Source of the DNA: Mansonella perstans
Lineage: Eukaryota > Nematoda > Chromadorea > Rhabditida > Onchocercidae
Direction of reading: 5' to 3'
Assembly: GCA_037074765.1 (NCBI GenBank)
Contig: JBAMDO010000561.1
Coordinates: 51,204 to 115,203, forward strand
Length of the DNA: 64,000 nt
In this document: positions 52,401 through 64,000 of the stretch, in pieces
How positions within the stretch are numbered: position 1 is the stretch's first letter
Layout: every line of letters begins with the position of its first letter
Notes under the pieces: generated by a model
What the model was told of the DNA's origin: nothing
What the model saw: the letters and a program-made list of their open reading frames with translations, nothing else
Database searches by the model: none
Translations under genes and position numbers: made by a program

Positions 52401-55400
52401 ACTCACACAAATAAACGAAACATTCATTTTTATTTGATGTACAAATTTTAAATTGATCGCGCAATATATTAAAAAAAAATCAAATCTGCAGATAAAAACA
52501 TTTCCGTTGTTTCTCTTTCTTTTTTTCTCTCCCTCTTCATTTTCCTTTCTCTTTCCATTTATGTAATAATAGCAGAATAATAATAATGAATAATTAAGTT
52601 TCATCAATGAATTCAATGAAAATCAATTTTCATAATGCATTTAAATCTCTTCCTTCCTTCTTTCTTTCTTACTTTGTGTGAAACAAAAATTGAAAAAAAG
52701 AGCGATGGAAATTAGGAGAAAAGTGATAATGAATTACATCTATTAAGTGAAAGTGCTGATGAAAATAAAGAAAAATTAGTGAATTGTACAATTTAATCGC
52801 TTTTTGTATTGTCATATTACAATTCTAATGAATTATACTTTAATGCTAATAATTTCTCGTCTTACACTCTTCTTTTCCTTTCTTTTTTTTTTTAAAGCAT
52901 TTTATTTCAAAATGATTTTAAAATAGTGGTGAAAATCATTGCTGCATTGTAGCTGCAATTAATAAAACGCTAATGTTAATCAATGCTAATGCTATGTTCG
53001 CACATTAAAGTTTATGCAAGTAGATCGATTAGAAATGATGATTAGAAATAGATCGATTTCAAATGATCTATTAAGAAGTTGAAAATTTATTTTATTTTTT
53101 TAAATAAATGAAATGACGCAGCATTATATAGTTGATTTTTCAAATAATATTTGATATTATGAAAAAATGAATCGAAAAAATCGAAAGGGGAAAACAGCAA
53201 TAAAACTGTGGAATGATTTTTAAAATTGAGAAGAAAAACAATTAATTAAAAAGGGAAACTTTGTGAGCTTATCTTCACTGTCGCCAACTGTTGATGCCAA
53301 TAAACCGCACATTACTAATATCTGAATATAATTCCTGAAAATTATTAAAACGGAATTGAAACATTTTTAAAGAAAAATGAATCGTTCTATGATGTCGGTA
53401 AAAATCCGTAAACCAGAAGAAGTCTTCACGAAAATTTCAATCAAAATATTTCTTTTATAATCACAAATAATTTGTTAGGAATCACGATTGTCAATTATCC
53501 CAACCGAAATTACTTTTTCATAATAATTGAAACGCCAAATAAACCCATTGAATTCATTGAATCGTTTTATACGTGAACTATGTTTTAAGTGAATTCCATC
53601 CATGTGGTTAATATTTGTTAATATTTCTCTTAACAAAAAGAGAAAAAAATGTTTACTCGAATAATGTTAATAAATTTTCATTGACAGAAGGAAATTAATT
53701 GCGAGCATAATGATAATGAAATGTAATGCAAGAAGGCTTAGTGCAAATGAAATCTCTTAATTAATAACTTCGTTTTTTCAATCACTGAAATAATTTAATT
53801 TTTTGAAAATCCGTCATAATGAAAAAAAATTTTCGAAAGAAAAGAAAGAAAATCGAAATTGAATTTTTTTTTTAAATATTTTTAAATACCATAAATCAAA
53901 GATTTTGAAATGAAAAACAAAGTTTGATGATTTCACAACAAAGATGATTTTTAACGAGTTTTAGAAAGAATGAAAATGATGCATTAAATATTTCAAATGC
54001 AAGAGCATTTAATTATTCCTTTAATTTTACAAATCTTTGAAAAAGCACTTCGTTTATTTTAATTACAGTCATATTTAATTAATGTTTTGGCTAAGCATTT
54101 CTATAAAGTACTTTAACTTCTATTTCCTCTCTTTTGCAGTAATTTTGCAAAATCATTAATTTAAGAAAAAAGGAAAATATAAAACTTAAAATACATTGAT
54201 AAATTAGTTATGAAAGCAATTAGCACAGTTACGGCGGAAAGAAAAATGGGATTTGATAATAATTATAATCACATAGTTAAAAGAATAATTAAGTAGCAAA
54301 TTGAAGCGAGTCACTTTCAAAATAAAATTTTTCATTCTCTTCATTAAATTTTCGCTGATGAATAAAGCGTATTGTAAATCAGTGTGGCCTTCATTAATTT
54401 CTTTATTTCTTTTCAAAAAATTACAAAATGTTGAAGATACTACAAAGTAATGGTAATTTTTATCATATTTAGTGAAATTGGAACTTACTAGAGTTGGAGC
54501 ATATGACTGGAAAGAAGCAGGAATTGAGCAACTAAGAAAAAGAGGAAAGAAAATTAATCAAAAAGGAATATTGGAAAGTCGATAAATAAATTTTTATTCA
54601 ATCGCCTGAAAAATTATCGCCTGGCTATCTTTTATCGCTTATCATCATAAATTTAACACTTTCTTGCTTTATAATTCGTAAAATTAGATTATTTTCATAT
54701 CTCTGCCATCATTCAATCATGAGTACATCATTATTATGATTTTTCGTCGCACTCACAATACTCTATACAATGTAATAATCGATCAGTTGGAAATAAAGTG
54801 ATACATATTACAATTACTATAAGAAAAAAGGAAGAAGTGAATAAATATGAAAAAAATTGAACATAAAATGATTAAATGTTGTAAATTTTAAGGTTTTGTT
54901 CATCCTTCTAATGATCTCATCAACTGGAATCGCAATTATAAGTAGCAGAAGTACGATAATAAAATAAACTAATATTGTAAGTATTCTAAGGAATGTATGA
55001 AGGAAAAATTTTAATTTTAGTTAAAAAATAAGAAAGAAAAAATTGGATGAAGTTTATTAAAAAACAAAAGTCCTTTAAAAATAAAAAAACAATTTTTAAA
55101 ATGACAGCGAACTGATGAAGGGAGAAAGGAAAAGAAAGTTTTGAAACTGAAATAAAATAGTCGTTGCCTTAGCAGTGACATTTAAACGAATACATTACTG
55201 TATTTTCCTACTCTTTTGCAAAGAAGAGACAGATGGAAAATCGTGCAAATTTTATTACACAACAATAAATAAACTGTTAAAAATTAATTGTTAGCAGTAT
55301 TCAAATAAATATAAACGATAAACAAAATAAAAAAGTTTGATTGGAATTATTCCATTTTTTTTATTTATGATTCTATTTTTCAAAAAAATTTCATAAATTC

Positions 55401-56805
55401 AGAAAAGTTTTCAATAGTAAAAAATTTGTAATTACATAAAAATATTAATTGACGAAGTGAACTGTGATAGCTGGAAATATTTGATTTAGAAATACAGGAT
55501 GATCGATGTGGGAAAAATGTTTGAATTATAGTTTCCGATCTATAATTAACTTCTCCCCGCATTTTCTATAAATGCAATTTCAGAAGGGAAAATAACTTTA
55601 AAATTGCAAAAAACAAAAATTTATCGAAAACGGGTACTAAATATTTATTATGAATTATAAATTGATTATTTATATCGTTTATTGCGTAAACTAGTTATTC
55701 ATACTTAACTAACAAAAAAATTATTCATACTGATTAAAATCATTGAAATTTTTGTGTTCAGATTTAATGTGAGATTTAATGACACAATTTAACTGAAACC
55801 AATTAATCATCGAACACTAACTATATCAGCTGAATTGTTGCTTATTTTTCTTCCAAAATAAAAGAGGAGAATTGAATAAAAAGGAATAAAAAAAGGTACT
55901 TGCATTCTTCACCTTTTATCTGTTGTAGTTATCTTTAAAAGTAATTTAATTAATTATATATTAAAAAATTTCCTCACTTGTTTACGAAGTAAAGTGCAAC
56001 AATAAATACCTTATAATGTAGAAAGCTTTTTTTTAAAAATAAGTGGATTAAAAAGAAGAATGGATTGATAAACGTAGATAATATTACTTTTGTTGCATTG
56101 ATAAATTTAAGTCAGCAGTGAATATAAATATCACAGTTCGCAATTCTCATCACTGAATAATTTAAATTAGCAGCATAGATGACTAATTGTTAGAATAAAT
56201 ATTAAGAAAATTTTAGAAAAAATTAAATATTGCCTATGAATGCTGTCAACATACCTAAGAGCACTCTAGTGAAACATTGCCTCGAAGAATTACAACAATA
56301 AACGCTTTTTTTCACTTAGGAAAGAAAGTGAACTAAGATTTGCATTGTGAGATTAATACAAACGCGAAGTGAAGTTCACTTTGATCGCACAATTCACACT
56401 ACGAGGATCAGCGAACATCGTCATTCGATTAACAAATGGCTAAGCAAATAGGATTCAAGTAGACAGAAGACAAAAGCATAATTAATCCCACGGGATATAT
56501 CATTTTCCACTGAACGCTTTATATAGTTCACGTTCAAACGATAACAGAAGTTATTCAATTTATATAACTGAGCTGTTGGAATCTGAGAAAAGCGAATTGT
56601 GATGATTTAGTATAATAAAAAAATCTCTCAGCATGGCCTTGCCAAAAGCAGTTTCTCAATTTCCGTATTTCGAAAGTGAAGTGCTTTGCGAAAAGCCAAC
56701 TGACGCACGACAGACAATATGAGATATCAATTTCACCTCCTGATCTCTCAACAAATCAATTTCACCTCGTGATCTGCCAACATATCAGTTTCACCTTATG
56801 ATCTG

Positions 56806-57835
56806 TTAAGGCCATGTTAAATTTGGACCAAAAACAACGCTAAGATTATTAGCATTCATCACATCTTCCTTTCTATGAGCAGCCACCTGAAAAATTGAAC
56901 ATTCAAAATTCCACTCAGTTATAACAAATTAGAAACATTGATCAGGGAACATTAACCAGTTCAGAAACGATTGCATGAAAATGACAACTGATACAGATAT
57001 ACTTTTTGAGATTAATATTTACTGGATGATTAATACTGAATCGTATCTCTGCCATAAGTTAGCACAAATTGTTTAAAAATAAAAATTTTCCCAAAATAAC
57101 ACCATCAGCGAGTACCGTAGTTTGTAAAAATAAAAATCAAATCTCTGTTAGAAACTCACATACGGTCTTCAACAATAATCGATTTTCAGCTGGAAGAGCA
57201 TCCACTATTTCAATAATTCTTCTAATTTATAGTCCTTTGGCAATTATAAAAAAAGAGTCCTGCACCACTATCTTAGCATTCTCTATAATCAATGCAAATT
57301 TCTTAAACGTTTATAAATTCACAATATCACGTATAATTAAATGGACAGCATTCAATTACATTCCTATTCTGACCAGTGACCGATCAAAAGTTTATGATAT
57401 CTGAGAGAGCACTAAGTTTATGGATAGCATTTATAATACCGGCTCACTAAATGAACTCAAAAATGTTTTCAAAAAGATCGTTGCATTGAGAGATGACACT
57501 TGCAAATTGTTCTTGCATGGCTATTTATTCAAAAAATCCATTTTTCACCTGCAAAGACTAGACAGATAATAAGCTAATAAGTTGAAACTAAAAGTCATCC
57601 TCGGGCAAATAAATGCTTTAAAAAATTGTATGCCCAATTCAGCAGGACTTTTCATTTGATCACAAGTGCTTCCTAATTCAAACACAAGTGCTTCCTAATT
57701 CAAATGATTAAGAGAATATATTAACCCTATCAATGCGATCATACACTCTTCGTATAGAATTCAATTCGGCAGATCGCCTGAATAATCCAACAACATTTAA
57801 CGAATTTTCTCGCAGAAATGCAATGAGATCAGTGA
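56806..57835 (-). pseudogene. RhoGAP domain gene, decayed or partial
   Basis: Rho GTPase-activating domain, recognisable in four blocks in the right order: 57835-57726 (AFLRENSLNVVGLFRRSAEL, with the Arg-finger-type GLFRRS), 57520-57440 (NATIFLKTFLSSFSEP), 57220-57140 (IVDALPAENRLLLKTVCEFL) and 56886-56806 (NANNLSVVFGPNLTWP). Defects: no phase-consistent junction links block 2 to block 3, and the segment between them that should read about 15 residues after SEPVL is full of stops. The donor expected after FLTEI reads TG instead of GT, and a stop follows GPNLTWP about 40 residues before the usual domain end. The most similar known type is ARHGAP1-like. N-terminal domains are not found upstream (57836-60276). 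It may be a pseudogene, or a real gene with splice sites I misread. Confidence 0.65.
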
Positions 57836-60276
57836 CTACAGCACAGTCAGAATGAGGCACAGTACAGTCAGAATTGTGCGATAATATGCCGAAAATTCCA
57901 TTAATTGAATCAGTTCATTCACATACTGCTAACATTCTATGACACCTTCTCGAATAACTCGTAATCAATTTTCCAAAAGTTAAGCCATTATTTGCCTAGC
58001 CTAGAATTGTTGGTAGTTTTCAGAGAAGAAATTTGCACATAATTTCAAATCTGCACATAATTGCAAAAATATGCTAATCAACACAACTTTACGCTACTTT
58101 TCACTTATTTTAGTGCAAGTTACAAGCATTATCATTATTAAAAATTCGTTTTCAAGTTAATTAATATAATAAAACGAGTTAATTAATATGCAAACCAACA
58201 ATTAATTAACAATTAAGTGAACAATTGTCATGCGTGCAATTTATGCGAAAATTCTGAATTACAAGAATTTTTTACAAAGTGAACTTGCAAGAAACGTGAT
58301 TTATAATAGCAACAGTGATCCCATTTGTTCATTTTCTAACATGCATATGATAAGGAATGATAAGAAAATAGGAAAAGTGCAATTTCAAAAATTATTATAT
58401 AATATTGGATGAAGATTAGACATGTGATGAAAAGATGACTTGAAGGTAAAGAAAAGTTGCTTTAAAGCAATCGAAAATTCCACCTGAGGATAGGCTTCAA
58501 TGATAACCATTGTATAGTTACATTATTAACTACCAAAAGAAAGTTAGAATATCTCGAGGATCTTTTTCTTTATTAGGTCAAAGTTTCCGGAATTTCTCGA
58601 CATTTTCGTCCATGAAACTCATTTTCAACACTGGATTTCAAAAGAAAATAAACGAAAAATATTTTGTTAATTTTAAAATTTTAGGATTGTTAATGGACAA
58701 TTTGATAAAAAACTGTGAATTCTATTGAAAGAATGCTGTCATCAATACATGTTTTTCTGCTACAACTATTGTAGCTATCAATCTGTCCATTGCCATCAAC
58801 GAATGATCAACAGGATGCTACTAAGCAGTAAAATTATGCGATATTTGCCCGTGTGATATCTTTTCCGGTTTAATTACGAACCTGTTGCAGACAAATACCT
58901 ATTTAGATTCATAAGTGTATTATTTTTTAGGAGTCGTTTTTCTTGGGAAATGACTTTTAAATAGTGCGTTAAATTTCGCTATATCTGGCTGGTTACCACA
59001 GCAAGAACCGCAATACAACTTCTTCATTTGCTTGTAAAGAAGATATGAAATTAGAGATTATTGGATTATTGGTATCAATTTTACAATAATTGTTGTTGTT
59101 CAAAAGCTGTAAAAATTTATTAATGATTAATGATTTTTCTAACCTAACGTTGATTAAACTACTTTGGATTAAGGAACTGCCTTAGAATTAAACTCAGGAA
59201 ATTTCTTTAGGAAGAAAAAAATAGGTATTCGCAAGCCTAACGGCTAAAATTTTCAAATATTTACAGTTTTTATTCATGATGATATTTGTTTTGAAAATTC
59301 CAAATATTTACGAATTTTGTTCATGATAAAGTTTATGATAGGAAGGGAAGGAATTTAAGATTATTTTTTTGCATTCCTCATAGGAAAACTGCATTCACTT
59401 TGAGGCATACGGTATTATTCCATTTGTACTTGCGGTATTATCTCATAAGCATATGGTATTGTTCAATTTCAATTTTGTATTATGAATTATGTCATTATGC
59501 AGTCTAAACAATTTTTTCACAAATTATGCTGTGTATGTTTGTTTAATTCCAGGTTATAATTCCGAGCTTTTCGATAAATTCGCCAACTGATTTACGATCA
59601 GTATTTGCATCATGCAAACTATTCTATCATTTTGCCTACAAAAATGAACATCCATAATTTTAAAAATTATTGAAAACATTTCATAATACTTTTAAAATAC
59701 TTCGTAATAGCAACTTATAAATCATCCAATGAATTACACAAGGCGGTCCTTTGAAATTGCATTCGAAACTAATTAGTAGCATAGAATTATTCTGATTTTT
59801 TATCATTGCTTGGTTATTTAAGCAATGATCATCATCGGAAATGACCTTCTCCAAATAGCTCATCACCCAAAACAAGTTGATACTAAAGCGAGAGAGGCAA
59901 AAGTCAATTGATCCACTCGAATTACTTTTTAGAGGAGATCCAATTCAAAGATCTATTATATTTATGAAACGAACAACGGCAATCCTTTCTCGATCCAACA
60001 GTATTTACTCATTTGTGTTAGTACTTGCTACTAATAACTTTTGCAGAAATAAGCAATACCATGAAAGTATTGCCAATCTTTGGCTAAAAGGGGGAAAATG
60101 ACCAAAAGAGGGTAAAACATTTATGGCGAATAAAAAAAAGATCAAATTCATTTCGTTCCATTGTTTTATTAATAAATTTTGTCTAACTCAATTTTTTTCC
60201 TTTTCATAAGTTTCAACTTACCTGAAACATAACAGAAGTGTCATTCCGGTGTATCTTTTCGGTATTATTGTAAAGA
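57836..60276. other. gene-poor, no supported feature
   Basis: I searched it for upstream exons of the RhoGAP fragment and found none with a motif. Short frames (for example 58510-58728) are AT-driven. Confidence 0.4.
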
Positions 60277-60299
60277 CTATGTTGAAAAATATGATATTG

Positions 60300-60500
60300 A
60301 ATATTTCAAGTTAAATAATGAACAATTCCAGCAGATTGCTAAGTTTGAGCCGTCTATTGGTTCAGCCTCAACCATATTGTCTTTAACGGCCAAAATATTG
60401 ACTGAGCCAAAAAAAAAAAAAAAAAAAAATTCAATAAATCTTCGAAAGGGAGTGAATAAATGGCAGCAAATGAACGCAATGCATTTCAAATAAATTAAAT
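60300..60500 (-). pseudogene. second RhoGAP-like fragment
   Basis: Minus strand: the frame at 60415-60290 reads NILAVKDNMVEAEPIDGS then NLAICWNCSLFNL. This resembles the NxMxxxNLAICWxPSLF block near the end of RhoGAP domains. About 45 bases further upstream, in another frame and beyond a 20-base A/T run, ALRSFAAIYSL could be the preceding helix. The frame change across the homopolymer and the lack of other blocks suggest a relic. It differs from the 56806 fragment (NLSVVFGPNL), so it derives from another member or a second domain. Confidence 0.35.
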
Positions 60501-60885
60501 GTTTATTTCATGGTATTCTGCAACATTTCAATTGCTCTTCTAAATTTCAAAAATATTTTAAAATTTACTTTTAGAGCATATTGGATTTAAGAAAACAGAC
60601 AACAATTCTGTCCGGTCCGGTACTTGCTTGTCAAAAATGTCCATTTGCTGAGTGATAAAAAGCAGTGAACTATGCGTTGATTCACTTGAAAATGCAAACG
60701 ACAACTGATTCAACTACATTCAAACAATCACTGCAACGAAAAGAAGGGAAGAAGAAAAAATTTATGAAACAGTCACGGAGGGTGAACACGGATTATTCCA
60801 ATTAATGCATGAGGGAAAGGAAGCACTGATAACACTAACAAAGGATAAGGAGAAAGCCGAACAAAATTTAGAACTGCCATTAATA

Positions 60886-63800
60886 GCTTAGGCTAAGGCT
60901 TAGGCTTAGGCTTAGGCTTAGGCTTAGGCTCAGGTCCAACTATATATAGACTCTCGATCCTCAAACTGTACATTCGTACATTCGTACATTCGTATACTCA
61001 CTCATTCATACGTTCATTCATTGGTTTTCTTATTTATTTACTTACTTATGTCCTTATGCTTGAAAGCCATGAAAAGGGTATGGCTCACATTTTTATTATC
61101 AATTATTTTTAAGAACTAGCTTTGTACGAATGCTGGATTGGAACAATACTCGAAAAGTTTTTGTATGGCTCACATTTTTGTTATGGGCTTAGGCTTAGGC
61201 TTAGGCTTAGGCTTGGGCTTAGGCTTAGGCTTAGGCTTAGGCTTAGGCTTAGGCTTAGGCTTAGGCTCAGGTCCAACTATATATAGACTCTCGATCCTCA
61301 AACTGTACATTCGTACATTCGTACATTCGTATACTCACTCATTCATACGTTCATTCATTGGTTTTCTTATTTATTTACTTACTTATGTCCTTATGCTTGA
61401 AAGCCATGAAAAGGGTATGGCTCACATTTTTATTATCAATTATTTTTAAGAACTAGCTTTGTACGAATGCTGGATTGGAACAATACTCGAAAAGTTTTTG
61501 TATGGCTCACATTTTTGTTATGGGCTTAGGCTTAGGCTTAGGCTTAGGCTTGGGCTTAGGCTTAGGCTTAGGCTTAGGCTTAGGCTTAGGCTTAGGCTTA
61601 GGCTCAGGTCCAACTATATATAGACTCTCGATCCTCAAACTGTACATTCGTACATTCGTACATTCGTATACTCACTCATTCATACGTTCATTCATTGGTT
61701 TTCTTATTTATTTACTTACTTATGTCCTTATGCTTGAAAGCCATGAAAAGGGTATGGCTCACATTTTTATTATCAATTATTTTTAAGAACTAGCTTTGTA
61801 CGAATGCTGGATTGGAACAATACTCGAAAAGTTTTTGTATGGCTCACATTTTTGTTATGGGCTTAGGCTTAGGCTTAGGCTTAGGCTTGGGCTTAGGCTT
61901 AGGCTTAGGCTTAGGCTTAGGCTTAGGCTTAGGCTTAGGCTTAGGCTTAGGCTCAGGTCCAACTATATATAGACTCTCGATCCTCAAACTGTACATTCGT
62001 ACATTCGTACATTCGTATACTCACTCATTCATACGTTCATTCATTGGTTTTCTTATTTATTTACTTACTTATGTCCTTATGCTTGAAAGCCATGAAAAGG
62101 GTATGGCTCACATTTTTATTATCAATTATTTTTAAGAACTAGCTTTGTACGAATGCTGGATTGGAACAATACTCGAAAAGTTTTTGTATGGCTCACATTT
62201 TTGTTATGGGCTTAGGCTTAGGCTTAGGCTTAGGCTTGGGCTTAGGCTTAGGCTTAGGCTTAGGCTTAGGCTTAGGCTTAGGCTTAGGCTTAGGCTCAGG
62301 TCCAACTATATATAGACTCTCGATCCTCAAACTGTACATTCGTACATTCGTACATTCGTATACTCACTCATTCATACGTTCATTCATTGGTTTTCTTATT
62401 TATTTACTTACTTATGTCCTTATGCTTGAAAGCCATGAAAAGGGTATGGCTCACATTTTTATTATCAATTATTTTTAAGAACTAGCTTTGTACGAATGCT
62501 GGATTGGAACAATACTCGAAAAGTTTTTGTATGGCTCACATTTTTGTTATGGGCTTAGGCTTAGGCTTAGGCTTAGGCTTGGGCTTAGGCTTAGGCTTAG
62601 GCTTAGGCTTAGGCTTAGGCTTAGGCTTAGGCTTAGGCTCAGGTCCAACTATATATAGACTCTCGATCCTCAAACTGTACATTCGTACATTCGTACATTC
62701 GTATACTCACTCATTCATACGTTCATTCATTGGTTTTCTTATTTATTTACTTACTTATGTCCTTATGCTTGAAAGCCATGAAAAGGGTATGGCTCACATT
62801 TTTATTATCAATTATTTTTAAGAACTAGCTTTGTACGAATGCTGGATTGGAACAATACTCGAAAAGTTTTTGTATGGCTCACATTTTTGTTATGGGCTTA
62901 GGCTTAGGCTTAGGCTTAGGCTTGGGCTTAGGCTTAGGCTTAGGCTTAGGCTTAGGCTTAGGCTTAGGCTTAGGCTTAGGCTCAGGTCCAACTATATATA
63001 GACTCTCGATCCTCAAACTGTACATTCGTACATTCGTACATTCGTATACTCACTCATTCATACGTTCATTCATTGGTTTTCTTATTTATTTACTTACTTA
63101 TGTCCTTATGCTTGAAAGCCATGAAAAGGGTATGGCTCACATTTTTATTATCAATTATTTTTAAGAACTAGCTTTGTACGAATGCTGGATTGGAACAATA
63201 CTCGAAAAGTTTTTGTATGGCTCACATTTTTGTTATGGGCTTAGGCTTAGGCTTAGGCTTAGGCTTGGGCTTAGGCTTAGGCTTAGGCTTAGGCTTAGGC
63301 TTAGGCTTAGGCTTAGCCTTAGGCTCAGGTCCAACTATATATAGACTCTCGATCCTCAAACTGTACATTCGTACATTCGTACATTCGTATACTCACTCAT
63401 TCATACGTTCATTCATTGGTTTTCTTATTTATTTACTTACTTATGTCCTTATGCTTGAAAGCCATGAAAAGGGTATGGCTCACATTTTTATTATCAATTA
63501 TTTTTAAGAACTAGCTTTGTACGAATGCTGGATTGGAACAATACTCGAAAAGTTTTTGTATGGCTCACATTTTTGTTATGGGCTTAGGCTTAGGCTTAGG
63601 CTTGGGCTTAGGCTTAGGCTTAGGCTTAGGCTTAGGCTTAGGCTTAGGCTTAGGCTTAGACTTAGGCTCAGGTCCAACTATATATAGACTCTCGATCCTC
63701 AACCTGTACATTCGTACATTCGTATACTCACTCATTCATACGTTCATTCATTGGTTTTCTTATTTATTTACTTACTTATGTCCTTATGCTTGAAAGCCAT

Positions 63801-64000
63801 GAAAAGGGTATGGCTCACATTTTTATTATCAATTATTTTTAAGAACTAGCTTTGTACGAATGCTGGATTGGAACAATACTCGAAAAGTTTTTGTATGGCT
63901 CACATTTTGTTATGGGCTTAGGCTTAGGCTTAGGCTTAGGCTTGGGCTTAGGCTTAGGCTTAGGCTTAGGCTTAGGCTGACTTAGGCTTAGGCTCAGGTC
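60886..64000 (+). repeat. subtelomeric array: TTAGGC blocks plus constant spacer
   Basis: About nine tandem units, the last cut by the window edge. Each has a TTAGGC block (61189-61266 is 13 hexamers) followed by a spacer of about 265 bp with CAGGTCCAACTATATATAG, (TACATTCG)3, ATTCATACGTTCATTCATTGG and GAAAGCCATGAAAAGGG. Unit starts taken at TTGGAACAATACTCG are 61138, 61475, 61812, 62161, 62504, 62847, 63190, 63533 and 63868, so periods are 337, 337, 349, 343, 343, 343, 343 and 335. Differences of 6 are whole hexamers; 335 is one lost TACATTCG. The first block (60886) is short and imperfect. The last visible block has a deletion (GGCTGACTTAGGC). A TTGGGC variant sits near the fourth or fifth hexamer of each unit. 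TTAGGC is the nematode telomere repeat, and its direction places the chromosome end to the right. Confidence 0.95.

Larger units (their letters stand above)
51644..56805. other. long gene-poor stretch with microsatellites
   Basis: May be the first intron and upstream region of the calcium-sensor gene. It holds a GA run (about 52063-52092) and a CA run (about 52330-52400) but no confident exon. Very AT-rich and purine-rich parts (53100-55100) contain no motif. Confidence 0.45.

Noticed and set aside
53276..53335. Possible upstream exon of the calcium-sensor gene (minus strand, ...CGLLASTVGDSEDKLTK)
   Set aside because: An AG acceptor precedes it, but no GT donor ends it in a phase that fits the next exon.
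61138..63793. Tandem genes for Gly-Leu-repeat proteins
   Set aside because: The frames begin with TTG, arise because six-base repeats cannot shift the frame, and have no other sign of coding. Kept only as part of the array.
60886..64000. CRISPR-like alternation of repeat and spacer
   Set aside because: The spacers are identical, the repeats are telomere hexamers, and the genome is eukaryotic.

Overview
The window is AT-rich nuclear DNA from a nematode, most probably a filarial parasite. Three things support this. The right end carries TTAGGC hexamers, the nematode telomere motif. Genes are split by many short GT-AG introns. Two genes encode onchocystatin/CPI-2-type cystatins with the filarial pattern around QVVAG. 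The hexamers read TTAGGC towards the right edge, so the chromosome end probably lies to the right. I reconstructed exons by eye from splice sites, reading phase and family motifs; no search was run.

Layout. 1-1166: 3' end of an unrecognised gene on the plus strand. 3270-8763: complete 13-exon malic enzyme on the minus strand, convergent with it. 10650-41000: a rearranged block made of direct and inverted repeat copies. Inside it are two cystatin paralogues in opposite orientation (18393-19433 plus, 31630-33583 minus), one mostly complete secreted-protein gene of unknown family (24498-26883 minus), three broken copies of that gene, two near-identical non-LTR reverse-transcriptase remnants, and a 56-codon ORF kept in two inverted copies. 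44154-45897: complete six-exon secreted trypsin-like serine protease. 49172-51643: most of a divergent gene of the neuronal calcium sensor (recoverin) type. 56806-57835 and about 60300-60500: decayed RhoGAP-domain fragments. 60886-64000: subtelomeric array of about nine units, each combining 13-15 TTAGGC hexamers with a constant spacer of about 265 bp.

The genes do not form an operon or a shared pathway; spacing and orientation point to independent loci. The cystatins and the trypsin-like enzyme are both predicted to be secreted and could act at the host interface, which is inference. Gene content thins and decays towards the right end, as expected near a telomere. The most informative features are the repeat-mediated duplication of the 10650-41000 block, the divergence of inhibitory motifs between the two cystatins, and the telomere-repeat composite array.
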